A DNA stretch of 64,000 nucleotides, from positions 26,273 to 90,272 of the forward strand of contig CAMLCH010000006.1 in assembly GCA_946478525.1 (NCBI GenBank), in the 5' to 3' direction. Positions within the stretch are counted from its first letter, which is position 1. Every line of letters begins with the position of its first letter. The notes beneath the pieces were generated by a model that ran no database searches, had not been told where the DNA came from, and saw nothing but the letters and a program-made list of their open reading frames with translations. A program made the translations under genes and the position numbers. Source of the DNA: Snodgrassella alvi_G. GTDB taxonomy: Bacteria; Pseudomonadota; Gammaproteobacteria; Burkholderiales; Neisseriaceae. This document shows, one piece after another, positions 35,821 to 44,196 of this stretch.

Positions 35821-36125
35821 TTTGGCCAACTGTTTTTTAAATTATTCTGTGGTAGCCAAAATTTATCCGGTTATCACGGTCAATAATGAATTAATTTTTA
35901 TCGGCAGATAACAGCTTGCTGATTTAATAAAAATAATATGTAGTTTATTTAGATTTCAGCGGTTTACTAATCTTAACGTCATAATAACGAGTTAAACTAA
36001 GAATTGGGTCGTCAGTATGATCTCCGTGATAACTAAAAGTTATAAAAAATGGGTAGACAACTAAACAATTGATGACAAAAGACAAAAACAAAGTCCGAAT
36101 TAAATGAAATTGATTGGTAGTTTAA
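35821..36125. other. Gap between ftsH and folP
   Basis: About 300 AT-rich bases with no supported gene. It should hold the folP promoter; no strong match or hairpin was identified. Confidence 0.4.
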
Positions 36126-37004
36126 ATGATGAATAAAAATATTGCTTCTGAACAGTTATTTTGGCAATGTGGTCGTTTTCAGTTGTCTTTGCAACAGCCT
36201 AAAATTATGGGGATTGTTAATCTGACGCCGGATTCATTTTCTGATGGTGGGCATTACAATCATTCTATAGTTGCTGCACTGAAGCATGCTGAACAATTGC
36301 TTTCAGATGGAGCTGATATTCTTGATATTGGCGGAGAAAGCACTCGCCCAGGCTCGGCTTATGTCTCGGCACAGGACGAATGGCGGCGAATCGAACCAGT
36401 TCTGCGGGAACTGATAACATGGAATATACCAATAACGGTGGATACTCGTCGGGCATGGGTAATGCAACGCTTAATTGATCAGCAGTTAACGGATGGTATT
36501 AATGATATTCAGGCACTGGAAGATGAAGATGCAGTAAAGGTGCTGGCGAGTGTTGAAAAAATGGGCATTTGTCTGATGCATATGCAGGGACAGCCTGAAA
36601 CGATGCATTTACATCCTATTTATGAAGATGTGGTATCGGAAGTAGGACAATATTTACAGCGACGAGTGGCTGTTTGTGAACAAGCTGGTATAGACCGACG
36701 GCGTATTACTATCGATCCGGGCTTTGGTTTTGGAAAGACTCAACAGCACAATATCATGTTGATGCAGCACTTTCATGAGTGGCAAAGTCTGGCTGCCTGT
36801 CCAGCCTTGATTGGTATTTCACGTAAAAAGACTATTGGGACACTAACTAATGAAAAAGATCCAGAACAACGTGTTACAGGCAGTGTTGTAGCCGCAATAG
36901 CTGCAATAGCAAGAGGGGCCTCGATTGTGCGCGTACATGATGTACGTGCAACAAAGCAAGGTCTACAGGTATGGGCAGCCATGGGCGGACAATTGTCAGT
37001 GTAA
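36126..37004 (+). CDS. folP: Dihydropteroate synthase FolP
   Basis: Condenses p-aminobenzoate with hydroxymethyl-dihydropterin pyrophosphate in folate synthesis; the sulfonamide target. The 292-residue TIM-barrel protein has MGIVNLTPDSFSDGG, ILDIGGESTRPGS, ITVDTRR, DINDIQAL-like GINDIQALED, DPGFGFGKT, and IGISRKKTIG. ATG 36126 and ATG 36129 are adjacent and either could be used. folB of the same pathway lies 3 kb downstream, and glmM follows as in many bacteria. Confidence 0.95.
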   Translation: MMNKNIASEQLFWQCGRFQLSLQQPKIMGIVNLTPDSFSDGGHYNHSIVAALKHAEQLLSDGADILDIGGESTRPGSAYVSAQDEWRRIEPVLRELITWNIPITVDTRRAWVMQRLIDQQLTDGINDIQALEDEDAVKVLASVEKMGICLMHMQGQPETMHLHPIYEDVVSEVGQYLQRRVAVCEQAGIDRRRITIDPGFGFGKTQQHNIMLMQHFHEWQSLAACPALIGISRKKTIGTLTNEKDPEQRVTGSVVAAIAAIARGASIVRVHDVRATKQGLQVWAAMGGQLSV

Positions 37005-37425
37005 TTAAGCTTATTGTATCGAACAGAAAATGTTTAAATAATTGCATACACCAGTTATTTAGTCTTTTTGATTGTGGCAAATAGTTTACTGGTTTTGAGA
37101 AATATTAGATATTTACTTTTATTGATAGAACGTAGCTAAACAATAATGATAGGTTAAAGTGCTCTAATTAGTTATTGATAGTAATACAAGTATTAATTGT
37201 TATTATTTGTGCAGAATAGATATTTTTAATATTTAACAGGCTTTTGTTCTTGTACAGGATAAAATACCCTGGTCAAAGCTGGTTTCAGCGTAGATTAATG
37301 AAGAGTTTAGGAATGTAAGGCCGATATAAAGTTCTTTGTAGTCAGATGCGGGTGTTTTATTTACTGACTTAAGGCGCTTAGCTGTTTTACAATGTTTACT
37401 TTGTCGCAACCAATTGGAGAGGATA
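37005..37425. other. Gap between folP and glmM
   Basis: About 420 AT-rich bases without a gene. Apart from a likely glmM promoter near the right end, nothing structured was seen. Confidence 0.4.
37364..37393 (+). promoter_or_regulatory. Putative glmM promoter
   Basis: CTGACT at 37364-37369, an 18-base spacer and TACAAT at 37388-37393, giving a start near 37400 and a leader of about 25 bases that contains the glmM ribosome binding site. Confidence 0.4.
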
Positions 37426-38769
37426 ATGGTTAAGAAGTATTTCGGTACAGATGGTGTGCGTGGTGAGGTTGGAACATATCCGATAACGCCTGAATTTGTG
37501 CTGAAACTGGCTTATGCTGCCGGACATGTGTTGGTGCAGCATGGCTTAGACCATCAGCCTACAGTATTAATTGGAAAAGATACTCGTATTTCGGGTTATA
37601 TGTTAGAGGCAGCGATGGAGGCTGGTTTTACTGCTGCCGGAGTGAATGTACTGTTAACAGGCCCTTTACCTACTCCTGGAGTAGCTTATCTCACCAGAGC
37701 ATTACGATTGGATTGTGGCGTGATGATATCTGCTTCACATAATGCTTTTCATGATAACGGGATTAAATTTTTTGCTGAGGGTGGCGTTAAGCTTAGTGAT
37801 GAGTTGGAACTGGAAATAGAAGCAGAGCTGGATAAGCCAATGCAAACTGTTCCTTCGACACAGTTAGGACGAGCTCGACGGATTAATGGCGCAGTTGACC
37901 GATATATTGAATTCTGTAAATCTACTTTTCCGAATCATTTTCATTTGCGTGGTCTGAAACTGGTAGTTGATACCGCCAATGGTGCTGCCTATGCTGTGGC
38001 GCCCAAGGTATTTCATGAGCTGGGAGCAGATGTGATCAGTATTGGTGATAAGCCAGATGGTTATAATATTAATCATAAAGTAGGCGCCACTTATATAAAA
38101 TCTTTGCAGGCTGCTGTATTACAAAACGAAGCTGATTATGGCATTGCACTGGATGGCGACGGTGACCGGTTAATGATGGTCGATAAGGTTGGCAAGGTTT
38201 ATGATGGTGATGCGCTGATTTATATTATTGCTAAAGCACGTGCCCATGCGGGTACACTGAGCGGTGGTGTTGTCGGTACTGTAATGACAAATCTGGCTAT
38301 GGAGCAGGCTTTTACACGCGCCAATATAGATTTTGTTCGTGCTAAAGTAGGTGATCGTTATGTGCTGGAACAGCTGCATCAACGTAAATGGGAGTTAGGT
38401 GGTGAAGCCTCTGGTCATATCGTTTGTCTGGATAAACATAATACCGGTGATGGAATTATCGCTGCATTGCAGGTATTTGCTGCTATGCAGGTTTTGCAAC
38501 AGGATTTAGCCAGTATTCTTGCCGATTGGCAACCATTCCCGCAGACCATGATTAATGTCAAGATTGAAAGAGATCAGGACTGGGAAAGTATTGCCAGTCC
38601 GGTTGCAAAAGAAGTTATGGCTGAGTTAGGTGATAGTGGTCGGGTAGTGTTGCGACCTTCTGGTACTGAACCAGTTGTGCGTGTAATGGTAGAGGCAAGG
38701 CAGGCGGAAGCAGCGCAGAATGCCGCTGAAAAAATTGCTAATGCGATTATGGCCGGATTAGCCGGATAA
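37426..38769 (+). CDS. glmM: Phosphoglucosamine mutase GlmM
   Basis: Converts glucosamine-6-phosphate to glucosamine-1-phosphate, feeding UDP-GlcNAc for peptidoglycan and LPS. From ATG 37426, preceded by GGAGAGG, it has 447 residues: KYFGTDGVRGEVG, the phosphoserine loop MISASHNAFHDNGIKFF, metal loop ALDGDGDRLMMVD, sugar-binding GGEASGHIV and phosphate-binding RPSGTEPVVRVMVEA. Confidence 0.97.
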   Translation: MVKKYFGTDGVRGEVGTYPITPEFVLKLAYAAGHVLVQHGLDHQPTVLIGKDTRISGYMLEAAMEAGFTAAGVNVLLTGPLPTPGVAYLTRALRLDCGVMISASHNAFHDNGIKFFAEGGVKLSDELELEIEAELDKPMQTVPSTQLGRARRINGAVDRYIEFCKSTFPNHFHLRGLKLVVDTANGAAYAVAPKVFHELGADVISIGDKPDGYNINHKVGATYIKSLQAAVLQNEADYGIALDGDGDRLMMVDKVGKVYDGDALIYIIAKARAHAGTLSGGVVGTVMTNLAMEQAFTRANIDFVRAKVGDRYVLEQLHQRKWELGGEASGHIVCLDKHNTGDGIIAALQVFAAMQVLQQDLASILADWQPFPQTMINVKIERDQDWESIASPVAKEVMAELGDSGRVVLRPSGTEPVVRVMVEARQAEAAQNAAEKIANAIMAGLAG

Positions 38770-38805
38770 TCTGTTGCTAAGAGATAAGAGAAAGACAGGC
38801 ATAAT

Positions 38806-39477
38806 ATGTTTGCTTTGTTAGAAGCTTTTTTTACTCAATATGGCTATATAGCAGTTTTTTTTGTGTTGGTCATATGTGGTTTCGGAATACCCATTCCTGA
38901 AGATGTGACTTTGGTGGCAGGTGGTGTGATCGCCGGTTTGGGTCATGCTAATGCGCATATTATGTTTGCTGTTGGTATGGCTGGTGTACTAACCGGTGAT
39001 AGTCTGATGTTTGTTTTAGGTAGATTATACGGCGACCGCATTCTTAAGTTCAGGTTTGTGCAGCGACTATTAACACCACAGCGATATGCACAGGTACAGG
39101 ATAAATTTAGTCGTTATGGTAATCGGGTTTTATTTGTCGGTCGATTCTTGCCCGGATTACGTGCTCCGATATTTCTTACCGCAGGGATTAGTGGAAATGT
39201 TTCAGCATTAAAGTTTTTTGCGATGGATACATTAGCGGCGTTAATATCAGTGCCGGTCTGGATCTATCTGGGAGAATACGGAGCAGAGAACGTTGACTGG
39301 CTAATGCATAAAGTACACCAGTTTCAAGCCGGTTTGTATGTTGCTCTTTTCATTGTTGCTTTAATTGTTTTTTATTACTGGCGAAAAAAACGCCAGCGCT
39401 CTCTATTTTTTAAGAATAAAATTGCGGAAATCCGTCAGGCTCGTTCTGATAGAATGAATAAAAAAGAAGATGCTTAA
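38806..39477 (+). CDS. DedA family (VTT domain) membrane protein
   Basis: Polytopic inner-membrane protein of 223 residues. The DedA family is linked to undecaprenyl phosphate or phospholipid flipping and membrane homeostasis. Family signatures are FGIPIPEDVTLVAGGVIAG (entrant loop), GDSLMFVLGRLYG, and FVGRFLPGLRAPIFLTAGI with the conserved arginines. The C-terminus is a basic cytoplasmic tail (WRKKRQRSLFFKNK). Which paralogue it is (DedA, YqjA, YabI type) cannot be told here. Confidence 0.88.
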   Translation: MFALLEAFFTQYGYIAVFFVLVICGFGIPIPEDVTLVAGGVIAGLGHANAHIMFAVGMAGVLTGDSLMFVLGRLYGDRILKFRFVQRLLTPQRYAQVQDKFSRYGNRVLFVGRFLPGLRAPIFLTAGISGNVSALKFFAMDTLAALISVPVWIYLGEYGAENVDWLMHKVHQFQAGLYVALFIVALIVFYYWRKKRQRSLFFKNKIAEIRQARSDRMNKKEDA

Positions 39478-39520
39478 TAGTTAAATCATTAACGCCGGAT
39501 ATATTTTACTTACTTATAAG

Positions 39521-39552
39521 AAAAGACAATTCGAAGATTGTCTTTTTTATTT
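39521..39552. terminator. Bidirectional terminator between dedA and plsY
   Basis: Perfect 10-bp stem aaaagacaat / attgtctttt with a 6-base loop, T-rich on the right and A-rich on the left, between convergent genes. Confidence 0.88.
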
Positions 39553-39557
39553 TGTCT

Positions 39558-40160
39558 TTATTTTGTGGCACCAATTTTACTCTCTTTACCACTTAATAAA
39601 TTTTTAATATTACTTTTATGACGATATAGCACCAGTAAATCAATGATAACTATTGCTATGATCCAATTGTGATGCGGTATAAACCACCAGGCAACAAACG
39701 GACTAATTAAAGTAGCAATTAAAGCGGCCAGAGAAGATACTTTAAAGCCAAAGGCCATAATAAGCCATACGGCAGCACAAATGAGTGCTGTAGGCCATGA
39801 TAAAGCCAGTAAAACACCCAGTGCAGTAGCTACGCCTTTACCACCCTTGAATTTAAAAAATAGTGGCCACATATGCCCTACTAATACAGCCACAGCAACT
39901 ATTGCAATGGTATTGTTATCTAGTTGCCATGCAAATTGGTAATAACTGGCCAGCCAGACTGCTAGCCAACCTTTTAAGGCATCTCCCAATAGTGTTAATG
40001 CAGCTGCACTTTTACGCCCTGAGCGCAATACATTGGTGGCGCCGGGATTACCTGAGCCATAGCTATGCGGATCTGGCATGCCCATACAACGGGAGACAAT
40101 GACAGCAAAAGACAGGGAACCAAGTAAATAGGCACCGATAATTGCTAAGTAGTTCGACAT
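39558..40160 (-). CDS. plsY: Acyl-phosphate:glycerol-3-phosphate acyltransferase PlsY
   Basis: Membrane enzyme that makes lysophosphatidic acid from acyl-phosphate in phospholipid synthesis. The 200-residue protein has five or so hydrophobic segments and the three cytoplasmic motifs: GSGNPGATNVLRSGRK, FKFKGGKGVATALG with GHMWPLF just before, and RHKSNIKNLLSGKE at the C-terminus. It is divergent from folB, as in many proteobacteria. Confidence 0.95.
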   Translation of the reverse strand: MSNYLAIIGAYLLGSLSFAVIVSRCMGMPDPHSYGSGNPGATNVLRSGRKSAAALTLLGDALKGWLAVWLASYYQFAWQLDNNTIAIVAVAVLVGHMWPLFFKFKGGKGVATALGVLLALSWPTALICAAVWLIMAFGFKVSSLAALIATLISPFVAWWFIPHHNWIIAIVIIDLLVLYRHKSNIKNLLSGKESKIGATK

Positions 40161-40218
40161 AGAGCTGGATCTTTAGTCTACAATTTCAAAATTAACATTT
40201 TAACTGAGCAGGTGAGAC

Positions 40219-40578
40219 ATGGATACTATCTTTTTGCATGGTCTGAAAGCTGAGACATTGATTGGTGTATATGAATGGGAGCGTCAGCAGCAGCAAAGTT
40301 TAATATTTGATATTGATATTGGTACTGATTTTCAAACTTCAGCACTGAGCGATGATATTGCCGATACCATTCACTACGCGCAGGTGGCCGACGATCTGCG
40401 TACAGATTTGGCTACGCAGAAATTTTTATTGCTAGAAACGCTGGCTGAATATGTAGCGCAGTTTATACTGACGCGATATCAGGCCGAAGCAGTTAAAGTA
40501 AAAGTCGTCAAACCCGGTATTTTGCCGGCGGTTAACGAAGTAGGTGTGATGATTGAACGCTACCGAAAAAGCCAATAA
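40219..40578 (+). CDS. folB: Dihydroneopterin aldolase FolB
   Basis: Folate-pathway aldolase converting dihydroneopterin to hydroxymethyl-dihydropterin, the substrate chain feeding FolK and FolP. The 119-residue protein has GVYEWERQQQQ with the conserved Glu, IHYAQVADDL, LLETLAEYVA and the catalytic Lys in VKVVKPGILPA. A ribosome binding site (GCAGGTGAG) precedes the ATG. Confidence 0.94.
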   Translation: MDTIFLHGLKAETLIGVYEWERQQQQSLIFDIDIGTDFQTSALSDDIADTIHYAQVADDLRTDLATQKFLLLETLAEYVAQFILTRYQAEAVKVKVVKPGILPAVNEVGVMIERYRKSQ

Positions 40579-40610
40579 ATACCAACTGGACGAAATGGAG
40601 GGCAGGAAAG

Positions 40611-41228
40611 ATGAAACATCCGGTAATGACGGTTGCTCAAATGAAACATTGGGAAGCTGAACAAGATCGTCAAGGTTTCAGTTATGCACGAATGATGGAA
40701 AATGCCGGCAGTCGAGCAGCTATGGATATGGTACGGCGATTTGCCCAACAGGAAGTGCTGGTGCTGTGCGGTAAAGGTAATAATGCTGGTGACGGGCTGG
40801 TACTTGCACGGATATTGGCAAGCAAGGGTTGGCCTGTGAATGTGATGTGGTTACAGGGACAGCAACTTTCTGTTTTGGCAGAGGCTAATCGTTTGCAATT
40901 GCCTTCCGAAATACAAATAGTGTCTGTAGATAAGCTGACTAACTGCTTATCTTCGGTAGGTATGGTGGTGGATGCTGTTTATGGAACCGGGTTTCACAGC
41001 TCTTTATCACCAGTTATCCAGCAATGTTTTGCTGCTGTGGGCAAAAGCAAAAGTTATAAAATAGCACTGGATATGCCTAGTGGTGTTGGTGGTGATGGTG
41101 GAATCATTGCCGATGGTTGTTTTCAGGCACAATTAACCTATGTTTTTCAAGCATTAAAACCCGCACATTGTCTGCCAGAAGTGCAGGCATTATGTGGAGA
41201 AATTAAGTGTGTTGATTTACTGGATTAG
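40611..41228 (+). CDS. nnrE: NAD(P)H-hydrate epimerase (YjeF N-terminal domain), stand-alone
   Basis: Repairs the damaged cofactor NAD(P)HX by epimerising it. The 205-residue protein has MMENAGSRAAMDMV, LCGKGNNAGDGLVLAR, VVDAVYGTGFHSSL and ALDMPSGVGGDGG. In E. coli this domain is fused to the C-terminal dehydratase (NnrD); here only the epimerase is encoded and the reading frame ends normally at the domain border. The dehydratase must be encoded elsewhere if present. It follows folB by 32 bases with a GGAGGGCAGG site. Confidence 0.88.
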   Translation: MKHPVMTVAQMKHWEAEQDRQGFSYARMMENAGSRAAMDMVRRFAQQEVLVLCGKGNNAGDGLVLARILASKGWPVNVMWLQGQQLSVLAEANRLQLPSEIQIVSVDKLTNCLSSVGMVVDAVYGTGFHSSLSPVIQQCFAAVGKSKSYKIALDMPSGVGGDGGIIADGCFQAQLTYVFQALKPAHCLPEVQALCGEIKCVDLLD

Positions 41229-41642
41229 TAGGGATAGTGTTGATAATGATCACAATATAACTCAGCAAGCACGTTAGCAAAGATGTTTTTGAGTGTGAAA
41301 ACGCTATGAAGGTGTATTAAATCATGAACTAATAGGTTAGATAAGATTTTAACTATAAAATAATCAAAACAACGAACCATTATCATGCGGGAAATTTAAC
41401 AAAAATAAGCCATATAAATGTTTATAAAGATTTTATTGTGATAATTAAGGAGTGATAGCCAAATAACTAGGTATTGGAAAAGCCAGCAGGTTATCAATCA
41501 GAAATGTTGGCGTATCATCATATCTCTTAGCAATATACTATATTTTAAGGAGGTGTAAAATTCACTTTATAATATATAGTCTTACCAAGTTTAATTTTTA
41601 AACTATGGTTTATGCTTATTTGGAATATATTTGGAAGATAAT
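41229..41642. other. AT-rich gap at the left edge of the second island
   Basis: No intact gene. AAGGAGGT at 41547-41554 is a near-perfect Shine-Dalgarno with no start codon in reach, which suggests a lost gene start. TATAAT at 41568-41573 may serve as -10 for the next gene but has no good -35. A short frame (ASRLSIRNVGVSSYLLAIYY) around 41481-41540 looks coding but is unrecognised. Confidence 0.4.
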
Positions 41643-42581
41643 ATGGATACATTAAGTTTCTCTTTGGATAATCTAAAACGAAGAATTTATGACCCTAAAA
41701 CACGTAAGAATTTTGATGAAATCTATAAATGCTATGTTAATGGATGCTGCCGTTCAGCTATGGTGATGTTATGGTCAGTAGTTGTGTGTGATTTATTATT
41801 TAAATTACAAGAAATGATAGATATTTATTCAGACAAACCTTCTAAGGAAATAATAAATGATATCAAAGAGGAACAAGTTAAAAACCCATATTCATCTGTA
41901 TGGGAAAAGCACATTTTAGAAAAGGTTCACAATAAAACACAGTTACTAGATACCGCCTCAAAAGAAATACTGAATAATATAATGAAAATCAGGAATATGT
42001 GTGCTCATCCAGTTTTAAATGATAATAATCAATTGTATGAACCTACAGCCGATTTGACTAGAGGTTATATTATAGATAGTGTGAATTATTTATTAGCAAA
42101 ACCCCCATTTCTTTCCCAAAAAATAACATCTACACTTTTAAAAGATATAGAGAGTATTAAAAATATTTTTCCAGATGATAAATCATTTAAGATATATTTA
42201 AATTCAAAGTATTTTAGTGCTTTAAGAGGTGATGATGTAGCAAAAGTATTCCGAGATTTGTGGAGAATAGTGTTTAATAAAAATAATGACGATACCATTA
42301 AAAATCGAGATATCAATTACAGAGCATTAATTATTTTATATGATAAAGAAAAAAATATTATTAATGACGAAATACAGCAAAATCAATCAATATATTCAAA
42401 TATATTAACTGACGACGATATTATTGAAAAACTGATTTTATTTTTATCCATAAAACCCATGATATACCGAGCGTTAAGTACGGCAACACAACAGATTATA
42501 CGTAAGGCATGTGAAGTTAGTCTGAATAATTTTGCCGTAGCATTTTTTTTATCAGAATCAGAACACCAGAAAATCATTTAA
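41643..42581 (+). CDS. HEPN-domain-like protein, probably frameshifted N-terminal part
   Basis: 312-residue, mostly helical soluble protein. The N-terminal domain has YVNGCCRSAMVMLWSVVVCDLLF and then R117-N-M-C-A-H122, fitting the R(N/H/D)x3H motif of HEPN ribonucleases, found in toxins, abortive-infection and antiphage systems. The frame ends 30 bases after a T8 run, with the unusual tail LSESEHQKII. The frame one base over stays open to 42970, so the intact protein was probably 442 residues. The ATG at 41643 has GGAAG about 6 bases upstream. DNA is much more AT-rich than the core genes. HEPN assignment is by motif; nuclease activity is inference. Confidence 0.62.
   Translation: MDTLSFSLDNLKRRIYDPKTRKNFDEIYKCYVNGCCRSAMVMLWSVVVCDLLFKLQEMIDIYSDKPSKEIINDIKEEQVKNPYSSVWEKHILEKVHNKTQLLDTASKEILNNIMKIRNMCAHPVLNDNNQLYEPTADLTRGYIIDSVNYLLAKPPFLSQKITSTLLKDIESIKNIFPDDKSFKIYLNSKYFSALRGDDVAKVFRDLWRIVFNKNNDDTIKNRDINYRALIILYDKEKNIINDEIQQNQSIYSNILTDDDIIEKLILFLSIKPMIYRALSTATQQIIRKACEVSLNNFAVAFFLSESEHQKII
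42543..42550 (+). repeat. Homopolymer T8 in the HEPN-like gene
   Basis: Eight T in a row inside codons for A-F-F-L. One extra T, or two fewer, would restore the downstream frame. Such tracts can slip during replication, but the tract is short for phase variation and the nearby AAAA is an alternative site of the shift. Confidence 0.6.
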
Positions 42582-42970
42582 AAGATGTTATTGGGAAGAT
42601 AAAGTCAAGCTCCATTGATCAGTTTAAGAATACTATTATTGGTGAACAACAATTTAAATTAATAGAAAATATATGTTTAGAACTAGGCCGACTTGATATA
42701 TACAGGGAATTAAGGATAATGTATTACGTTATTAGTTCTTCATTTTATGAAGCTGATCATCGCTTTTCTGAATGTATTGAACCATATTCAGATAGTTACA
42801 CTGAACAAGAATTGATTATATTGTTAGAGGGTATTAACTCTAATAGCCAAATTTATGGAAGAGGCAATTTTAGTGATGATGATAAAATAGTTATCGAAAA
42901 AGCTATGCAAAAATATCCTAACATATCATTAATGAACTATGATAATTTAAAAAATAGATTAGATATTTAA
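42582..42970 (+). pseudogene. C-terminal part of the HEPN-like gene in a shifted frame
   Basis: The frame of 42970 is open upstream through HLKDVIGKIKSSSIDQF and LIENICLELGRLDIYREL to the region of the first frame's stop. One added base, either in the T8 run (42543-42550) or in the AAAA at 42570-42573, joins it exactly to the upstream gene. An internal ATG at 42719 could give an 83-residue fragment (MYYVISSSFYEADHRFSE...), but it has no own ribosome binding site of note (AAGGATA is nearby) and reads as the end of the larger protein. Confidence 0.6.
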
Positions 42971-43578
42971 TTATTTGTAGGATTTTTATTCTAAATTAAT
43001 GAAGGATATTATTATTTTTGTATGATATTTGAAGCATCACTTATTGTCTATAATTAGTATTTATGTAAATATAATCTCTAATTTATTCCAAATTAATCAG
43101 CCATGTCCAAATTTTTTTATTTTATAAAATTAGTTATGATGGCAGAGAGTTTTTATTTAGAATCCCCGATAATGGGATGAAGTTTGATAAAAACTGAGCT
43201 GATATTTTATTTTTCAGCAAGGAAAATGCTGTGCAAATGACAGGAAAACACGGGTTTTAATAAATCAATATTTGACTGGATAGATGAAAATCATCATTTA
43301 TCTGATAAGGAAGTATAATATCTTTTAGATGGAATTAAATCATAATTGCAAATTAGGCGTTTAGATATCTTTATTCAAACGCATTATCAATAACTGTGCA
43401 AATGATTTGTTATAAATAATCCAGATTGATAATTTTTAAAATAGATTAATTTTTATATTATACTTAGTTAATATAACTATTTTTGCTGCGTTTGTATTAT
43501 CTGAATATCACATTGTCTTGGCTCTGATAGTGGAGATATTTTTGACTTACCTGACGGGGCTGCGAATCATGATTGGTA
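42971..43578. other. AT-rich gap with a possible decayed copy of the HEPN-gene 3' end
   Basis: About 600 bases without an intact gene. A frame at about 43259-43393 (NKSIFDWIDENHHLSDKEV, stop, YLLDGIKS, stop, LQIRRLDIF) resembles the end of the HEPN-like protein (SYTEQELIILLEGINSNSQI). The match is short and the frame has stops, so it is at most a remnant. Confidence 0.35.
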
Positions 43579-43893
43579 ATGGATATGGACAAATCAGAGT
43601 TTTCTCATGAGCAACTAGTTGAGATTAACCAGAGAGCTAATGAATTAGGTAAGGCTCTTGATCAATTTGCTCTTGATCTACGACATAAATATCATTTTTA
43701 CCCTGATCTAACTGTTCATGCATGTGGAACAGCTTTAGGTAATATGATTAACATAAATATGCTTGTCTATCATCTGTGTCCTGAATTAGCACCACCATAT
43801 TTACATGATACTGATTATTCCGTTGTTGTTGAAAGGATCAAACAAGAAAAACAAGAGTTTGATAATGAGATAGCGCGATATGAACAGAAATAA
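43579..43893 (+). CDS. Hypothetical protein, soluble, about 104 residues
   Basis: Small charged protein with no signal peptide or membrane segment. It starts MDMDKSEFSHEQLVEINQRA and contains LDLRHKYHFYPDLTVHACGT and a Glu/Lys-rich C-terminal helix. Codon use is closer to the core genes than to the AT-rich DNA just upstream. Start is uncertain: TTG 43573, ATG 43579 and ATG 43585 are all possible. I do not recognise the family. A terminator follows, which supports a real transcription unit. Confidence 0.6.
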   Translation: MDMDKSEFSHEQLVEINQRANELGKALDQFALDLRHKYHFYPDLTVHACGTALGNMININMLVYHLCPELAPPYLHDTDYSVVVERIKQEKQEFDNEIARYEQK

Positions 43894-43915
43894 GCTGCAA
43901 AATCTTTGTGAAATT

Positions 43916-43945
43916 AAAAAAAGCCCCAAACGAGGCTTTTTTTGT
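43916..43945 (+). terminator. Intrinsic terminator after the 104-residue hypothetical gene
   Basis: A-rich left arm ending agcc, 8-base loop, ggct then seven T. It works best on the plus strand and lies 22 bases after the stop codon. Confidence 0.85.
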
Positions 43946-44196
43946 TTAGCTTACAGTCTATGACTTAATAGCGCTTTAGCATGTACCATAAAATTTAATA
44001 GCTCGTTTATGATACAGACAGCTTGTAATGGTTCTAGCGCCCCTGTTTCAAGCCACATTTTATCTTCTGCCAGAAAGAGCAGGCAGCGGCATAAGCACTA
44101 TAACTAATACCTTGCATGCTAATATAATTAAAGCAGCTATTTTAAGATTTAATTATCTAGTTAGTTAGTTTTAATCATTGTGCTAATCACAATTAA
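43946..44196. other. Gap with a possible decayed minus-strand gene
   Basis: On the minus strand a frame reads MWLETGALEPLQAVCIINEL and ends LSHRL then stop at about 43960; another frame from ATG at 44117 reads MQGISYSAYAAACSFWQ and stops after 27 residues. Together they look like a small protein with one frameshift, family unknown. Confidence 0.3.

Noticed and set aside
42543..42550. T8 tract as proven phase variation
   Set aside because: Eight bases is short, and a shift at AAAA 42570-42573 gives an equally natural join; no population data here.
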